The notes beneath the pieces are model-generated. The model did not search any database, was not told the origin of the DNA, and worked only from the letters and a program-made list of their open reading frames with translations. This document shows, piece by piece, positions 9,211 to 17,327 of a stretch of DNA of 64,000 nucleotides (within the stretch, counting starts at the first letter, position 1; every line of letters begins with the position of its first letter). This DNA is from an uncultured Flavobacteriales bacterium (GTDB lineage Bacteria > Bacteroidota > Bacteroidia > Flavobacteriales_D > Crocinitomicaceae): assembly GCA_903860985.1 (NCBI GenBank), contig CAIOSO010000068.1, positions 1-64,000 of the forward strand. The letters are read 5' to 3'. The position numbers and the translations under genes are program-made.

Positions 9211-10241
9211 TATCTTCGTTTAAAGTAATACACCGTATCCGTACCAAAGGTATGAGAATGTGCAGGAATGCGATTTAATAGTGGGGCTTTCACTCCTTCT
9301 TGAAAATAAACATCTCCAACAATCACATAGGCTTCGTCCCAAACGTTATCGATGATAAAATACTGAAGGGTTCGACTGCCGCCCTCTACCATAATGGAGG
9401 TGACGTTCCGTTTGTACAGTTCTTCTAAAATGACTTTGGTGGATGTTTCTTTAATTTTGACCCACTCAATGTTGTCTTTTTTCTCATCTTTTATCCGATT
9501 AAAAATAATCGTTGGTGCATCACCTGAATGTAGATTGATGTTTTCTTTCACTTGTAATTGACTATCAATGAGGATTCGGATGGGATTTCTGCCTTTGAAC
9601 TCGCGAACAGTAAGCGTTGGATTGTCATTCATGGCCGTATGTTTCCCGACCAAAATTCCATGTTCTTGACTTCGCCATTTGTGCACAAGTGCCTTTGACT
9701 CTTGACAGGAGATCCAATTAATTCCTTTTTCGTCCTTGGAGCGAATACGGTCTAGGTAACCATCTTTTGTTTGAGCCCATTTCAATATTACGTATGGTCT
9801 CCCTTTTTCATGGAAATTAAAAAAGCGTTTGTTTAACAGCCGGCATTCCGTTTCTAAAATTCCCTCTTGAACTTGGATTCCTGCACGCAGTAGTTTTTCA
9901 ATTCCTCGTCCTGAAACAAGTTTATTGCTATCCCTGCATCCGATAAAAATCTCGGCAACCTTGGAGGAAATGAGTAAATCTGAACATGGGGGTGTTTTAC
10001 CATGATGTGAACAAGGTTCAAGGTTTACATATACCGTTGATCCAGCCAATAGACTTTTGTCTTTGATGGATGCGATGGCATTTACTTCTGCATGCGCCTC
10101 ACCAAAACGCTCATGGTAACCTTCTCCGATGATTTCTCCATCCTTCACGATGACACAACCAACCATTGGATTAGGAGCCACCCAACTTGATCCAAGTTGA
10201 GCGAGGTCTAAACAACGTTGCATGTACTCTTCGTGCTTCAT
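9210..10241 (-). CDS. ribD: Riboflavin biosynthesis deaminase/reductase
   Basis: A bifunctional enzyme for the second and third steps of riboflavin synthesis: deamination of the pyrimidine, then reduction of the ribosyl side chain. The 343-residue protein has the cytidine-deaminase zinc site (H50-A-E52, C77 and C86 in PCSHHGKTPPC) and a C-terminal reductase domain from about 145 on (YVILKWAQTKDG, then VEGGSRTL near 285). Length and order are normal. I saw no FMN riboswitch upstream. A TAACTTCG box, one mismatch from the -7 consensus, ends four bases before the ATG. Confidence 0.95.
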   Translation of the reverse strand: MKHEEYMQRCLDLAQLGSSWVAPNPMVGCVIVKDGEIIGEGYHERFGEAHAEVNAIASIKDKSLLAGSTVYVNLEPCSHHGKTPPCSDLLISSKVAEIFIGCRDSNKLVSGRGIEKLLRAGIQVQEGILETECRLLNKRFFNFHEKGRPYVILKWAQTKDGYLDRIRSKDEKGINWISCQESKALVHKWRSQEHGILVGKHTAMNDNPTLTVREFKGRNPIRILIDSQLQVKENINLHSGDAPTIIFNRIKDEKKDNIEWVKIKETSTKVILEELYKRNVTSIMVEGGSRTLQYFIIDNVWDEAYVIVGDVYFQEGVKAPLLNRIPAHSHTFGTDTVYYFKRR

Positions 10242-10371
10242 ACAGCGAAGTTAAGCATTCCTTCGCGTGATTGAATCCTATTGAACACGGATTTTATCAG
10301 TTGATATAACATCTATTTAATCGAAATGAACGATATTAAAGCGATATCGAGTCTTTTGTGCGAAGTATTTT

Positions 10372-10379
10372 TATTTTTG
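10372..10379 (+). promoter_or_regulatory. Possible -7 box for the MscS gene
   Basis: TATTTTTG fits TAnnTTTG and lies 22 bases before the ATG at 10402. A TTTG at 10355-10358 is only 13 bases upstream, which is too close for a standard -33 element. Confidence 0.3.
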
Positions 10380-10401
10380 TTGAAAATTCTGACCTTAGCT
10401 T

Positions 10402-11205
10402 ATGATCGATGTAATTGAAAATCTCTTTGGGATGGAGCCTCATCACTTGAATGCGGTTCTGTTTTCACTCTTAACGAATATTGTACTTGCGGTTTTTATT
10501 ACCATAGCTGGATTTTGGCTCACTGGAATCTTGACAAGATTTATTACGCGCATGCTCAAAAAGAGCGAAACGGATGCTGGCTTGGTTTCCTTTCTGGCTA
10601 GTTTCTTATCCATGGCGTTGAAAATAATGGTTGTGGTGAGTGCCATTACGCAATTAGGGATTCCAATGACTTCGTTTTTAACCTTGATTGGTGCCGCTGG
10701 AATCGCCGTTGGTATGGCTATTTCGGGAACCTTATCCAATTTCGCTGGTGGAATCATGATTTTGGTTTTGAAGCCATTTAAACTTGGAGATGAAATTAAG
10801 GCCTTGGGTGAACAGGGAGAGGTAAGTGAAATTCAGATCTTCAACACCTATTTGACAACTCCTGATAACAAGGTGGTTGTTTTTCCGAACGGACCTCTTG
10901 CGAATGGAAACATTGTCAACTTCACCAAAGAAAAAACGCGACGTGTGGAATGGACATTCCTGCTATCTCATGAGGCCTCATTTGAAGAAGCGAAGCAAAT
11001 CATTGCCCAATGCTTATCCGAGGATAGTCGAATTCTAAGTAAAACACCAACGATGATTGGACTGGAGCAGATCACGGAACAAGGCATGCACTTGAAGGTG
11101 AGGGCTTGGGTAAAAACTCCAGACTTTAACAATGTATTCTTTGACATCAATGCGGCAGCCCTTCAGGCATTTGTAAAAGCAAGTATACCGTTCGCCAAAT
11201 CTTAA
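10402..11205 (+). CDS. Small-conductance mechanosensitive channel (MscS/YggB type)
   Basis: A 267-residue MscS protein close in size to E. coli MscS (286). It has three membrane segments (about 17-42, 64-84 and 88-115), a glycine/alanine-rich pore helix (IGAAGIAVGMAISGTLSNFAGG), then GDEIKALGEQGEV and the C-terminal cytoplasmic vestibule. It acts as a tension-gated safety valve in the inner membrane. This is the second MscS protein in the window and is shorter than the one at 1559-2668. The thioesterase gene starts three bases after its stop. Confidence 0.93.
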   Translation: MIDVIENLFGMEPHHLNAVLFSLLTNIVLAVFITIAGFWLTGILTRFITRMLKKSETDAGLVSFLASFLSMALKIMVVVSAITQLGIPMTSFLTLIGAAGIAVGMAISGTLSNFAGGIMILVLKPFKLGDEIKALGEQGEVSEIQIFNTYLTTPDNKVVVFPNGPLANGNIVNFTKEKTRRVEWTFLLSHEASFEEAKQIIAQCLSEDSRILSKTPTMIGLEQITEQGMHLKVRAWVKTPDFNNVFFDINAAALQAFVKASIPFAKS

Positions 11206-11208
11206 GAA

Positions 11209-11625
11209 ATGGATATCATTCAAGCATATATTGATAAGAACCGTTTCGGTGAATGGCTCGGCATGTCCTTTGAGGTCTTAGAACCTGGAATCGTTGCATA
11301 CCGCCTCGATATTCAAGAAAAACACTTGGCAACACCTATGCATGCTCATGGTGGATGCATCGCGAGTTTGTTAGATGCTACCCTCGGTGTTGGGGCCCTA
11401 TCGCTCGTTGCTGATGAACAAAAAGTTGTTTCTACCGTTGACCTATCGATTCAGTTTTTGTCGGGAGTTAAATGTACGGATCAATTAATTTCCTATTCAA
11501 AGTGCTTGAAAAAAGGAAAAAAACTTATTTTTATGCAAGCAGATGTGCTGAACCAAAACAAGGAGCTAGTCGCTCATGCGAATGGCACTTTTGTTTGTGT
11601 TGAGGCAGCAGCTGCCGGATATTAA
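11209..11625 (+). CDS. PaaI-like hotdog-fold thioesterase
   Basis: A 138-residue protein of the PaaI/YbgC hotdog thioesterase superfamily. The diagnostic central helix, MHAHGGCIASLLDATLGVGA, has the conserved His-Gly-Gly followed by an acidic residue, and later strands (VVSTVDLSIQFLSG and the final ANGTFVCV) fit the fold. Members hydrolyse small acyl-CoA or aromatic-CoA thioesters; the substrate here is unknown. It sits between an MscS channel and a DUF1295 membrane protein, three and 22 bases from each, so all three may share a transcript. Confidence 0.85.
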   Translation: MDIIQAYIDKNRFGEWLGMSFEVLEPGIVAYRLDIQEKHLATPMHAHGGCIASLLDATLGVGALSLVADEQKVVSTVDLSIQFLSGVKCTDQLISYSKCLKKGKKLIFMQADVLNQNKELVAHANGTFVCVEAAAAGY

Positions 11626-11647
11626 TCAGATAATAAATTATCGACCC

Positions 11648-12577
11648 ATGCTAATTACTATTTTACTATTGATTTTTACGGTAATTGTTGTTCCGTACGT
11701 ATGCATTTCTTTTGGACTAAATCCAAACGATGTTCAAGATGCCATTCTATATCAAATGACGATATCCGTAGGAATTGTCATTGCCTATTGTTTTCTAGTT
11801 GGTGAAGTTTCTAAAAATAATTCTCAAGTGGATAAAATATGGAGCATCATACCAATTTATTATGTTTGGCACATGACCGCCATGGGTGGAATGGATCCTC
11901 GTATGGTACTCATGTCCATACTCGTAACAATCTGGGGAGTAAGATTAACCTACAATTTTGCTAGAAGAGGGGCTTATCAGTGGAAATTTTGGGCAGGAGA
12001 AGAAGATTACCGTTGGGAAGCATTGCGTAGTCGTCCAGGATTTAACAACAAATTTGTTTGGATGATTTTCAATTTATTTTTTATTAGCGGTTATCAAAGC
12101 GTATTAATCTTCTTATTTACCTTACCGATTCTTACGTCTTTGGGAGATGGCGTGAATCCAGCCTTGAATTGGGTAGATTATTTATTGGCTTTTATTTACG
12201 TTGCTTGTGTGGTCATCGAATTCATTGCGGATCAGCAACAATATGACTTCCAACAAGAGAAACATCGTCGTTTAAAGGCCGGTGAAGACTTAGGCGAATA
12301 CAGTAAAGGATTTGTTTCAAGTGGACTTTGGTCGCTTGTTCGTCACCCGAATTACCTCATGGAACAAACGATTTGGGTAGTCTTTTACCTTTATAGTGTT
12401 CATGCAACTGGAGATTGGATCAATTGGTCCATTGGAGGATGTGTCTTGCTCATTATTCTATTCAAAGGAAGTTCTGATTTTTCGGAGGAATTATCAGCTG
12501 GAAAATATCCTGCTTACAAAGACTATCAGGCAACAACGCCACGTTTTATTCCTTTTACTAAAAGAAAATCAAACTAA
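11648..12577 (+). CDS. DUF1295 / steroid 5-alpha-reductase-like membrane protein
   Basis: A 309-residue integral membrane protein with about seven hydrophobic segments. The DUF1295 signature is clear: KIWSIIPIYYVW, WGVRLTYNFARRG, then ADQQQYDFQQEK and the C-terminal SGLWSLVRHPNYLMEQ, which corresponds to the NADPH-binding end of the steroid 5-alpha-reductase/ICMT superfamily. Its reaction is unknown; lipid reduction is a guess from the superfamily. I start at the ATG at 11648 because it begins a clean signal-anchor; the frame is open further upstream into the thioesterase gene. Its 3' end overlaps a small minus-strand ORF. Confidence 0.85.
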   Translation: MLITILLLIFTVIVVPYVCISFGLNPNDVQDAILYQMTISVGIVIAYCFLVGEVSKNNSQVDKIWSIIPIYYVWHMTAMGGMDPRMVLMSILVTIWGVRLTYNFARRGAYQWKFWAGEEDYRWEALRSRPGFNNKFVWMIFNLFFISGYQSVLIFLFTLPILTSLGDGVNPALNWVDYLLAFIYVACVVIEFIADQQQYDFQQEKHRRLKAGEDLGEYSKGFVSSGLWSLVRHPNYLMEQTIWVVFYLYSVHATGDWINWSIGGCVLLIILFKGSSDFSEELSAGKYPAYKDYQATTPRFIPFTKRKSN

Positions 12578-12730
12578 GTATTTAAGGATGAGGAACGCGA
12601 GGGCAAAAAAGGCCATGACACTCAAGTACCATTGTCCAAATCCCTTATGTCCATTCTGGCGATTGTATAAATAAGTGATTGTTCCAATGGAAACACCAAT
12701 CATCAAAGAATAAAGCAGGACTTTAGTCAA
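12569..12730 (-). CDS. Possible small two-helix membrane protein
   Basis: A 53-codon frame opening with TTG at 12730, or 44 codons from an ATG at 12703. It encodes two hydrophobic stretches (about residues 2-22 and 35-53) separated by a short polar, basic loop containing YNRQNGHKGFG. It begins inside the end of the DUF1569 gene and ends inside the convergent DUF1295 gene. The amphipathic pattern looks like real protein and it fills an otherwise empty 145-base gap. I recognise no family. It could be fortuitous. Confidence 0.42.
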   Translation of the reverse strand: MTKVLLYSLMIGVSIGTITYLYNRQNGHKGFGQWYLSVMAFFALAFLILKYLV

Positions 12731-13178
12731 TTAATCCGAACTGCTTAAAGTGATGAGCAAAATGTTTCCTGTGCATTTGATTCCATTTATCGAAATCTAA
12801 TTCCCCATAATAGGGGTGAAGTGCCGTAAAAGTTGGGTTCTCCTCGAATTGTTCAGAGAATTGTACGAAAGCGTTAGCAAATTCATCTAAAGCCAACTCC
12901 ATGTCCTCATTGCGCAAAACTGCATCAGCGGGAGCAAAGGCAACTTGGATGTTTTGAGCCATCGGTTTATCCGAGGCCAAGAATTGCTGCATTTTTTCGA
13001 TGCGGTCCTCAGGAACTGCTAATGTAAAATCTCCTTGTCCACAAGACATGTATAAGGCATCACATAAATGTTCTACCATACGTTGCGCTGACATACCACC
13101 CCAAGCTGGAGAAGTACTAGCATCGAGTGTCTCCAATTTTAACAGGAGGTACGGTAAATCGAATTCAAATGTTTGCAT
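12723..13178 (-). CDS. DUF1569 (DinB-superfamily) protein
   Basis: A 151-residue soluble protein. The start of the four-helix DinB-like fold is seen as GGMSAQRMVEHLCDAL (His37), and the end carries the DUF1569 hallmark HPYYGELDFDKWNQMH followed by KHFAHHFKQFG, with several candidate metal-binding histidines. DinB-like proteins often are metal-dependent thiol transferases or hydrolases, but no activity is established for this subgroup. It ends in the small membrane ORF and lies one base downstream of the lipid kinase gene, so it is probably cotranscribed with it. Confidence 0.8.
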   Translation of the reverse strand: MQTFEFDLPYLLLKLETLDASTSPAWGGMSAQRMVEHLCDALYMSCGQGDFTLAVPEDRIEKMQQFLASDKPMAQNIQVAFAPADAVLRNEDMELALDEFANAFVQFSEQFEENPTFTALHPYYGELDFDKWNQMHRKHFAHHFKQFGLID

Positions 13179-13179
13179 C

Positions 13180-14070
13180 TTATTTTTTTCCTACGAGAAT
13201 GTGTAGGCTTTTGGGTACGACTTGTACGTTTAATTCTTTTCGCACGACAACAGGCTCTCCATCGTAATGTGCAATTCCTTGCGTTAAGGATATTTTTGCT
13301 TTTTCAAATGAAATCACTTCTGTATGTCGAGACAAATCTGAACGTTTCATGAAAAACTGGTATAAAATTCTTGGGATTCCCCAAGCGGAGAAAGGTTTTA
13401 ATATGAACAATTCAATTTTTCCATCCGTCGCATCAGATTTCGGCGAAACCACGAATCCGTTTCCGAATTCTGACGTATTTGCAATCGTACACAAAACGAC
13501 AGGCATCTTCTTTATTTGTCCGTTTGTGTCTATGGAAATATTCATTGGATTGTACTTGAAGAACTCTTTAAATACGTGTTTAATGTAGGTTAAAAATCCA
13601 CGGTTTTTATCTTCGTCGAATTTTTGTGCAATCACCGCATCTAAACCATAACCGCCAACACCTAAAAAAGGCTTGTCGTTCACGAGAACCGTATCCATTT
13701 GAATATCGTTCAATTCATTAATGCATTGAATGGCTTTTCGTACGTTTCTCGGAATGAGCATGTGTCGTGCCAGTCCGTTGCCAGAGCCGATTGGTAAAAC
13801 CGCCAAACGCGTTTGAGAACCAATTAAGGTTGTTCCAACTTCGTGAACGGAACCATCTCCACCAACAGCGCAAACCACATCAATATGCTGTTTAACAGCG
13901 TCAAGGGCGAGCTCAGTGGCGTGTCCTTTACGCGTTGTGTAATGAATTTCATAATCAAAAATACCGTGATTTAGGTGTGTATGAATCAAGCCTGGAATGT
14001 CGTTTTTGCGACGCACGCCAGAAATGGGATTCACAATAAACCAAATGGTCTTTTTCATCTTTTTATTCAT
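13180..14070 (-). CDS. Diacylglycerol kinase-family lipid kinase
   Basis: A protein of about 296 residues in the DagK/YegS family, cytosolic enzymes that phosphorylate diacylglycerol or related lipids. The catalytic domain begins IWFIVNPISG and contains the nucleotide-binding GGDGSVHEV and the LPIGSGNGLARHM loop; the C-terminal half is the beta-sandwich domain ending with the typical YDGEPV motif. Three in-frame ATGs are possible (14097, 14070, 14058); I use the middle one, and the shortest also leaves the fold intact. The DUF1569 gene follows after one base. Confidence 0.9.
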   Translation of the reverse strand: MNKKMKKTIWFIVNPISGVRRKNDIPGLIHTHLNHGIFDYEIHYTTRKGHATELALDAVKQHIDVVCAVGGDGSVHEVGTTLIGSQTRLAVLPIGSGNGLARHMLIPRNVRKAIQCINELNDIQMDTVLVNDKPFLGVGGYGLDAVIAQKFDEDKNRGFLTYIKHVFKEFFKYNPMNISIDTNGQIKKMPVVLCTIANTSEFGNGFVVSPKSDATDGKIELFILKPFSAWGIPRILYQFFMKRSDLSRHTEVISFEKAKISLTQGIAHYDGEPVVVRKELNVQVVPKSLHILVGKK

Positions 14071-14175
14071 GTTAACGCGTATACTCGGTACACGCATAAT
14101 TTCAAATATCGTTATTTTTTTAGAAACTTCCTAAAATTTCTCGCTTTCCATTCTCAAAAATAGTGCCATTAAGTG

Positions 14176-14183
14176 TAAATTTG
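14176..14183 (+). promoter_or_regulatory. -7 box upstream of the unknown 231-residue gene
   Basis: TAAATTTG fits TAnnTTTG and ends 17 bases before the ATG at 14201. The -33 region holds only TTTC at a roughly suitable distance. Confidence 0.35.
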
Positions 14184-14200
14184 AGGAAAACAACAGAAAA

Positions 14201-14896
14201 ATGGCAAAAGATCCAATTGAACAGAATCGTGCTCAAATAGTTGACCTACTGATGCACAAATCAGCATTAAAACAGGATATCGCAGACGATAGTGAAAAAG
14301 TGTTTGAGCGCATGAAAACAATCATCAAAGCGGAAATTACTGAGTTGAAAAAATCAGTTACAGATCCTCGCGTTCGTCTAAGTTTTCAGGATAAAGGAAA
14401 GTTTGAAATTCACGCATATGTTGGCAGTGATGTGTTGGTGTTTAATCTTCATCAAAACGTTTTTCGATTACCGGACCACAATCCACTTTGGGGGACTGCC
14501 TATTTCAAAAAAAACCAAAATAACGGCTATTTTTCAACGATACATATTTTCAATTTCCTAGCCGAATCCTTGTTGCAGAATCGCATGGAGGATGCGGGTT
14601 ATTTGATCGGAAGACTCTTTTTAAATCATGAAAATCATTTCTTAATTGAAGGAAAAGGGACACTTGGATTCATGTTTCGCGACCCGCAAAATATGGTCTT
14701 GAGCGATGAAGCAATTCACTTGATTGTACAGTTGTCTTTCGCTCATGCACTGGAATTCGACTTATATATTCCTCCTTTCGAATACTTGAGTGAAATCTCC
14801 GTTGCCCAAATCCAAATGATGGGTGAAAGCCTGAAATTACAGACGGCTAAACGCTTAGGATTTAAAATGAAACACGAGGATACAGAAAATTATTAA
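14201..14896 (+). CDS. Unknown protein, 231 residues
   Basis: I do not recognise this family. The protein is soluble, with no signal peptide or membrane segment. Residues 1-50 are helical and charged (LKQDIADDSEKVFERMKTI), residues 60-120 look like a beta-rich domain (FEIHAYVGSDVLVFNLHQNVF), and the rest is mixed, with an aromatic LYIPPFEYLSEISVAQIQMM near the end. It is preceded by its own -7 box and followed by the tRNA-Glu promoter, so it is probably monocistronic. Codon use looks like that of its neighbours. A Bacteroidota-restricted housekeeping protein is a plausible guess. Confidence 0.75.
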   Translation: MAKDPIEQNRAQIVDLLMHKSALKQDIADDSEKVFERMKTIIKAEITELKKSVTDPRVRLSFQDKGKFEIHAYVGSDVLVFNLHQNVFRLPDHNPLWGTAYFKKNQNNGYFSTIHIFNFLAESLLQNRMEDAGYLIGRLFLNHENHFLIEGKGTLGFMFRDPQNMVLSDEAIHLIVQLSFAHALEFDLYIPPFEYLSEISVAQIQMMGESLKLQTAKRLGFKMKHEDTENY

Positions 14897-14913
14897 AAAA
14901 ATCGATTTCAGCC

Positions 14914-14944
14914 TTTGCGCTTCAAGAATTTCTGACTACATTTG
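14914..14944 (+). promoter_or_regulatory. Consensus promoter of the tRNA-Glu genes
   Basis: A perfect Bacteroidota vegetative promoter: TTTG at 14914-14917, a 19-base spacer, then TACATTTG at 14937-14944. The first tRNA begins 31 bases after the -7 box. This is the best match to the consensus that I found in the window, as expected for a stable-RNA gene. Confidence 0.8.
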
Positions 14945-14975
14945 CAATCCCAAAAATTAGGATAATCTAGTTTAT

Positions 14976-15050
14976 GGCCCATTCGTCTAGTGGTTAGGAC
15001 GCCAGGTTTTCATCCTGGTAACAGGAGTTCGATTCTCCTATGGGCTACCA
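14976..15050 (+). tRNA. tRNA-Glu (anticodon TTC), copy 1
   Basis: A complete cloverleaf. The seven-pair acceptor stem is GGCCCAT with ATGGGCT (a G-U wobble at the first pair), and the T-arm contains GTTCGATTC. The anticodon stem CCAGG/CCTGG encloses the loop TTTTCAT, giving anticodon TTC for glutamate. The discriminator A at 15047 is followed by an encoded CCA (15048-15050). Confidence 0.97.
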
Positions 15051-15057
15051 AGTTTTT

Positions 15058-15129
15058 GGCCCATTCGTCTAGTGGTTAGGACGCCAGGTTTTCATCCTGG
15101 TAACAGGAGTTCGATTCTCCTATGGGCTA
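15058..15129 (+). tRNA. tRNA-Glu (anticodon TTC), copy 2
   Basis: Identical to copy 1 over all 72 bases, separated from it by seven bases. Unlike copy 1, the bases after the discriminator are CGA, not CCA, so CCA must be added by the nucleotidyltransferase, whose gene is at 20044-21480. No promoter is visible between the copies, so both should come from one precursor. Confidence 0.97.
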
Positions 15130-15180
15130 CGAAGGATTTTTATTATAGAATTTAGAACGTTTTTAATTAACAATAAAGTT

Positions 15181-15432
15181 ATGGCAAACCATAAATCAGC
15201 TATCAAACGTATTCGTTCAAACGATACGAAACGTGTATTGAACAAGTACCAACACAAAACAACGCGTAACGCTTTACGTAAATTACGTGAGTCGAAAGAC
15301 CGTAATGAAGCGCTTATCATGTTGCCAACGGTTGTTACCATGTTAGACAAATTAGCAAAAAGAAACATTATTCATAAGAACAAAGCTGCAAACTTGAAAT
15401 CAGGATTGCAAGTTCTTGTGAACGCAATGTAA
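15181..15432 (+). CDS. rpsT: 30S ribosomal protein S20
   Basis: An 83-residue, strongly basic, helical protein that binds 16S rRNA early in small-subunit assembly. The opening MANHKSAIKRIRSNDTKR and the ending IIHKNKAANLKSGL are classic S20. The start lies 51 bases after the second tRNA-Glu; I see neither a terminator nor a promoter in that gap, so it is probably expressed from the tRNA promoter. A strong terminator follows. No Shine-Dalgarno sequence is visible, which is normal for this phylum. Confidence 0.97.
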   Translation: MANHKSAIKRIRSNDTKRVLNKYQHKTTRNALRKLRESKDRNEALIMLPTVVTMLDKLAKRNIIHKNKAANLKSGLQVLVNAM

Positions 15433-15453
15433 TTGCAGAAATATCCAATTGTT

Positions 15454-15477
15454 AAGGGGCCTCGAGCCCCTTTTTTT
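15454..15477 (+). terminator. Intrinsic terminator after rpsT
   Basis: A seven-pair stem AAGGGGC/GCCCCTT with the loop CTCGA, followed by a T run. It ends the tRNA-Glu/rpsT unit just before the porin start at 15481. Confidence 0.85.
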
Positions 15478-15480
15478 GTT

Positions 15481-17232
15481 ATGTTTGCTTTTATGATGAA
15501 AGGTGCAATGTTCGGTTTGTTCTTATTGATTTCAATGGTTTCCATTGGACAGACAGCCTTCAACCAACAGGTAGATACGGTGAAAAGCGTACACCGAAGC
15601 GGTGGACTCCTAGATACTTTATCTTATAGCACGCAATCTTTTCAATCTACTTTTTTTGTTTCCCCGAATGCAGTACTTTTTTCCCCCTTTCAAGTATATG
15701 CAGTAAACGGTAGTGTACTTCATTCATTAAAGATGAAGGAAAATGCGCTCTTGTTTTCTGCAATTCCTCACTTAGGATTCTTCTATGCATTTGGTGCTCA
15801 AGGTGCCCAACGATTAAAAGTAGATTTTCAAGAAGTATTTAAACATGGAATGCTATTAAACATCAACTTCGATAAAACGAAGGGAAATGGCTTTTTAAGA
15901 AACGACGATTTTTCGGTTCAACAGTTTAATGGACATCTGCTTCGAACAGGAAATCGGTATTCTTTTGATTTAAATGTTGGAAACGAAGCCGTAAGTCGTT
16001 CGTGGTCCAATGGATTACTTAGTCCAATTGTTATTCCAGGTATCGATTTGGACTTACAATCCGTTCAAAAAGAAACTGCGCATTCGACACAATCTTTGTC
16101 CTTCATTCGTGGACAACATCGATTTGATTTTATCAAGGATTCTACCTTAGGATTTGGATTACTACTCAGGCATGAATTTAATGAATCAAAAAGGTATTTT
16201 GAAGAGTACGGTGATTTAACATCACTTTATCAAAATGTGTATTGGAATGCAGACACTACTCAAGATCACTTTCGTGAGCGTTCTTTTTCTAATGACCTTG
16301 GAATCTTTTTAGAAAGTCATGCGCTTCAAATGCAAAGTACATTGAGTTACCGCATGAGGAATTGGTACGACAATGTGTCTTCTCATGATACCACGGAGAT
16401 TTGGTGGAAAAATGACCTTTCTTATCGTTCTGCTAAATTCCAGTTTGAACATCGCGATGCCATTAATTTATTTGGAGCGGCAAATGGGATGACATCCGTT
16501 TCTAAGGTAATACTTCCATTATCGTTTATGCAACTTCAAATGGGACATCAACTGAGTGCTACTTTACCAGAGCTGATGCAGCGAAATTACCTTAGTAATA
16601 ATGTGTCATACCAATTGAATGCTCTTGAAAAACAATGGAACCAGTCTTTGAGTCTATCGGCGATAAAAAAGATGGGTGAATTTCAAATCGAAGCAGCCTA
16701 TCGTTTATTGCAATTTAGAAAAGTGTATGTATTTGACAATCTTGCAGTAACATGGAAAAATGATCAACTGGCGAGCAACGGCTTAGGACAAGGGATTCAA
16801 ACATCGCTTAGTTGGACACGTAAAGGATTTCAAATTAAACCCGGATATACTTGGACACATTTTTCAACGGACTTAAATTTTCAACCGAAGCACCAGGCTT
16901 CGCTTCATATGCAATGGAAAGGCGGGGTATTTAAAGCCAAAAAATTACGTATGTTGTTTGCCGCGGATGCTTCTTACTTGAGTTCCTACCAGCAACGTTC
17001 CTTTATTCCCCAAATGGGTGTTTTAAACCTTGTAGAAACATCTTTGTCAACTCAAGATGGATTTGTTAACTTGGCATTTACAACAGCCTTAGAAGTGGAG
17101 ACATTTCGTTTTTTTGTTCGAGTAGATAATTTGGGGTCATTTTGGGTAGATCCGAATACATCCTTTGTAACAAATTATGTTTTTCCTAGCATGCAAATCA
17201 AAATTGGCTTGACTTGGGATTTTTGGAACTAA
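15481..17232 (+). CDS. Putative outer-membrane porin (Porin_10-like)
   Basis: A protein of about 583 residues with a signal peptide (MFGLFLLISMVSIGQ within the first 31 residues). The rest alternates short amphipathic beta strands with polar turns and ends WDFWN, an aromatic terminal strand typical of outer-membrane barrels. Early motifs such as LGFFYAFGAQGAQRLKVDFQ fit the Bacteroidota putative-porin family. Likely a passive diffusion channel with unknown selectivity. The start lies four bases after the rpsT T run; ATGs at 15481, 15493 and 15496 are all possible. A bidirectional terminator follows. Confidence 0.8.
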   Translation: MFAFMMKGAMFGLFLLISMVSIGQTAFNQQVDTVKSVHRSGGLLDTLSYSTQSFQSTFFVSPNAVLFSPFQVYAVNGSVLHSLKMKENALLFSAIPHLGFFYAFGAQGAQRLKVDFQEVFKHGMLLNINFDKTKGNGFLRNDDFSVQQFNGHLLRTGNRYSFDLNVGNEAVSRSWSNGLLSPIVIPGIDLDLQSVQKETAHSTQSLSFIRGQHRFDFIKDSTLGFGLLLRHEFNESKRYFEEYGDLTSLYQNVYWNADTTQDHFRERSFSNDLGIFLESHALQMQSTLSYRMRNWYDNVSSHDTTEIWWKNDLSYRSAKFQFEHRDAINLFGAANGMTSVSKVILPLSFMQLQMGHQLSATLPELMQRNYLSNNVSYQLNALEKQWNQSLSLSAIKKMGEFQIEAAYRLLQFRKVYVFDNLAVTWKNDQLASNGLGQGIQTSLSWTRKGFQIKPGYTWTHFSTDLNFQPKHQASLHMQWKGGVFKAKKLRMLFAADASYLSSYQQRSFIPQMGVLNLVETSLSTQDGFVNLAFTTALEVETFRFFVRVDNLGSFWVDPNTSFVTNYVFPSMQIKIGLTWDFWN

Positions 17233-17277
17233 GAGATTCTTGCTTTCAAAAAACACCATACATTCAAACGTATAAAT

Positions 17278-17305
17278 CAAAAAAAAAGCGCCAATAGGCG
17301 CTTTT
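17278..17305. terminator. Bidirectional terminator between the porin gene and sucD
   Basis: The stem AAAAGCGCC/GGCGCTTTT has an AATA loop and an A run on one side with T's on the other. It can stop the porin transcript from the left and the sucD transcript from the right. Confidence 0.8.
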
Positions 17306-17327
17306 CATATTTTAGGTATGGTGGAAA

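Noticed and set aside
14976-15129. tRNA-Glu tandem as an attachment-site scar of an integrated element
   Set aside because: Both copies are complete and lie seven bases apart, with no integrase or foreign cargo between or beside them. A simple tandem duplication explains the repeat.
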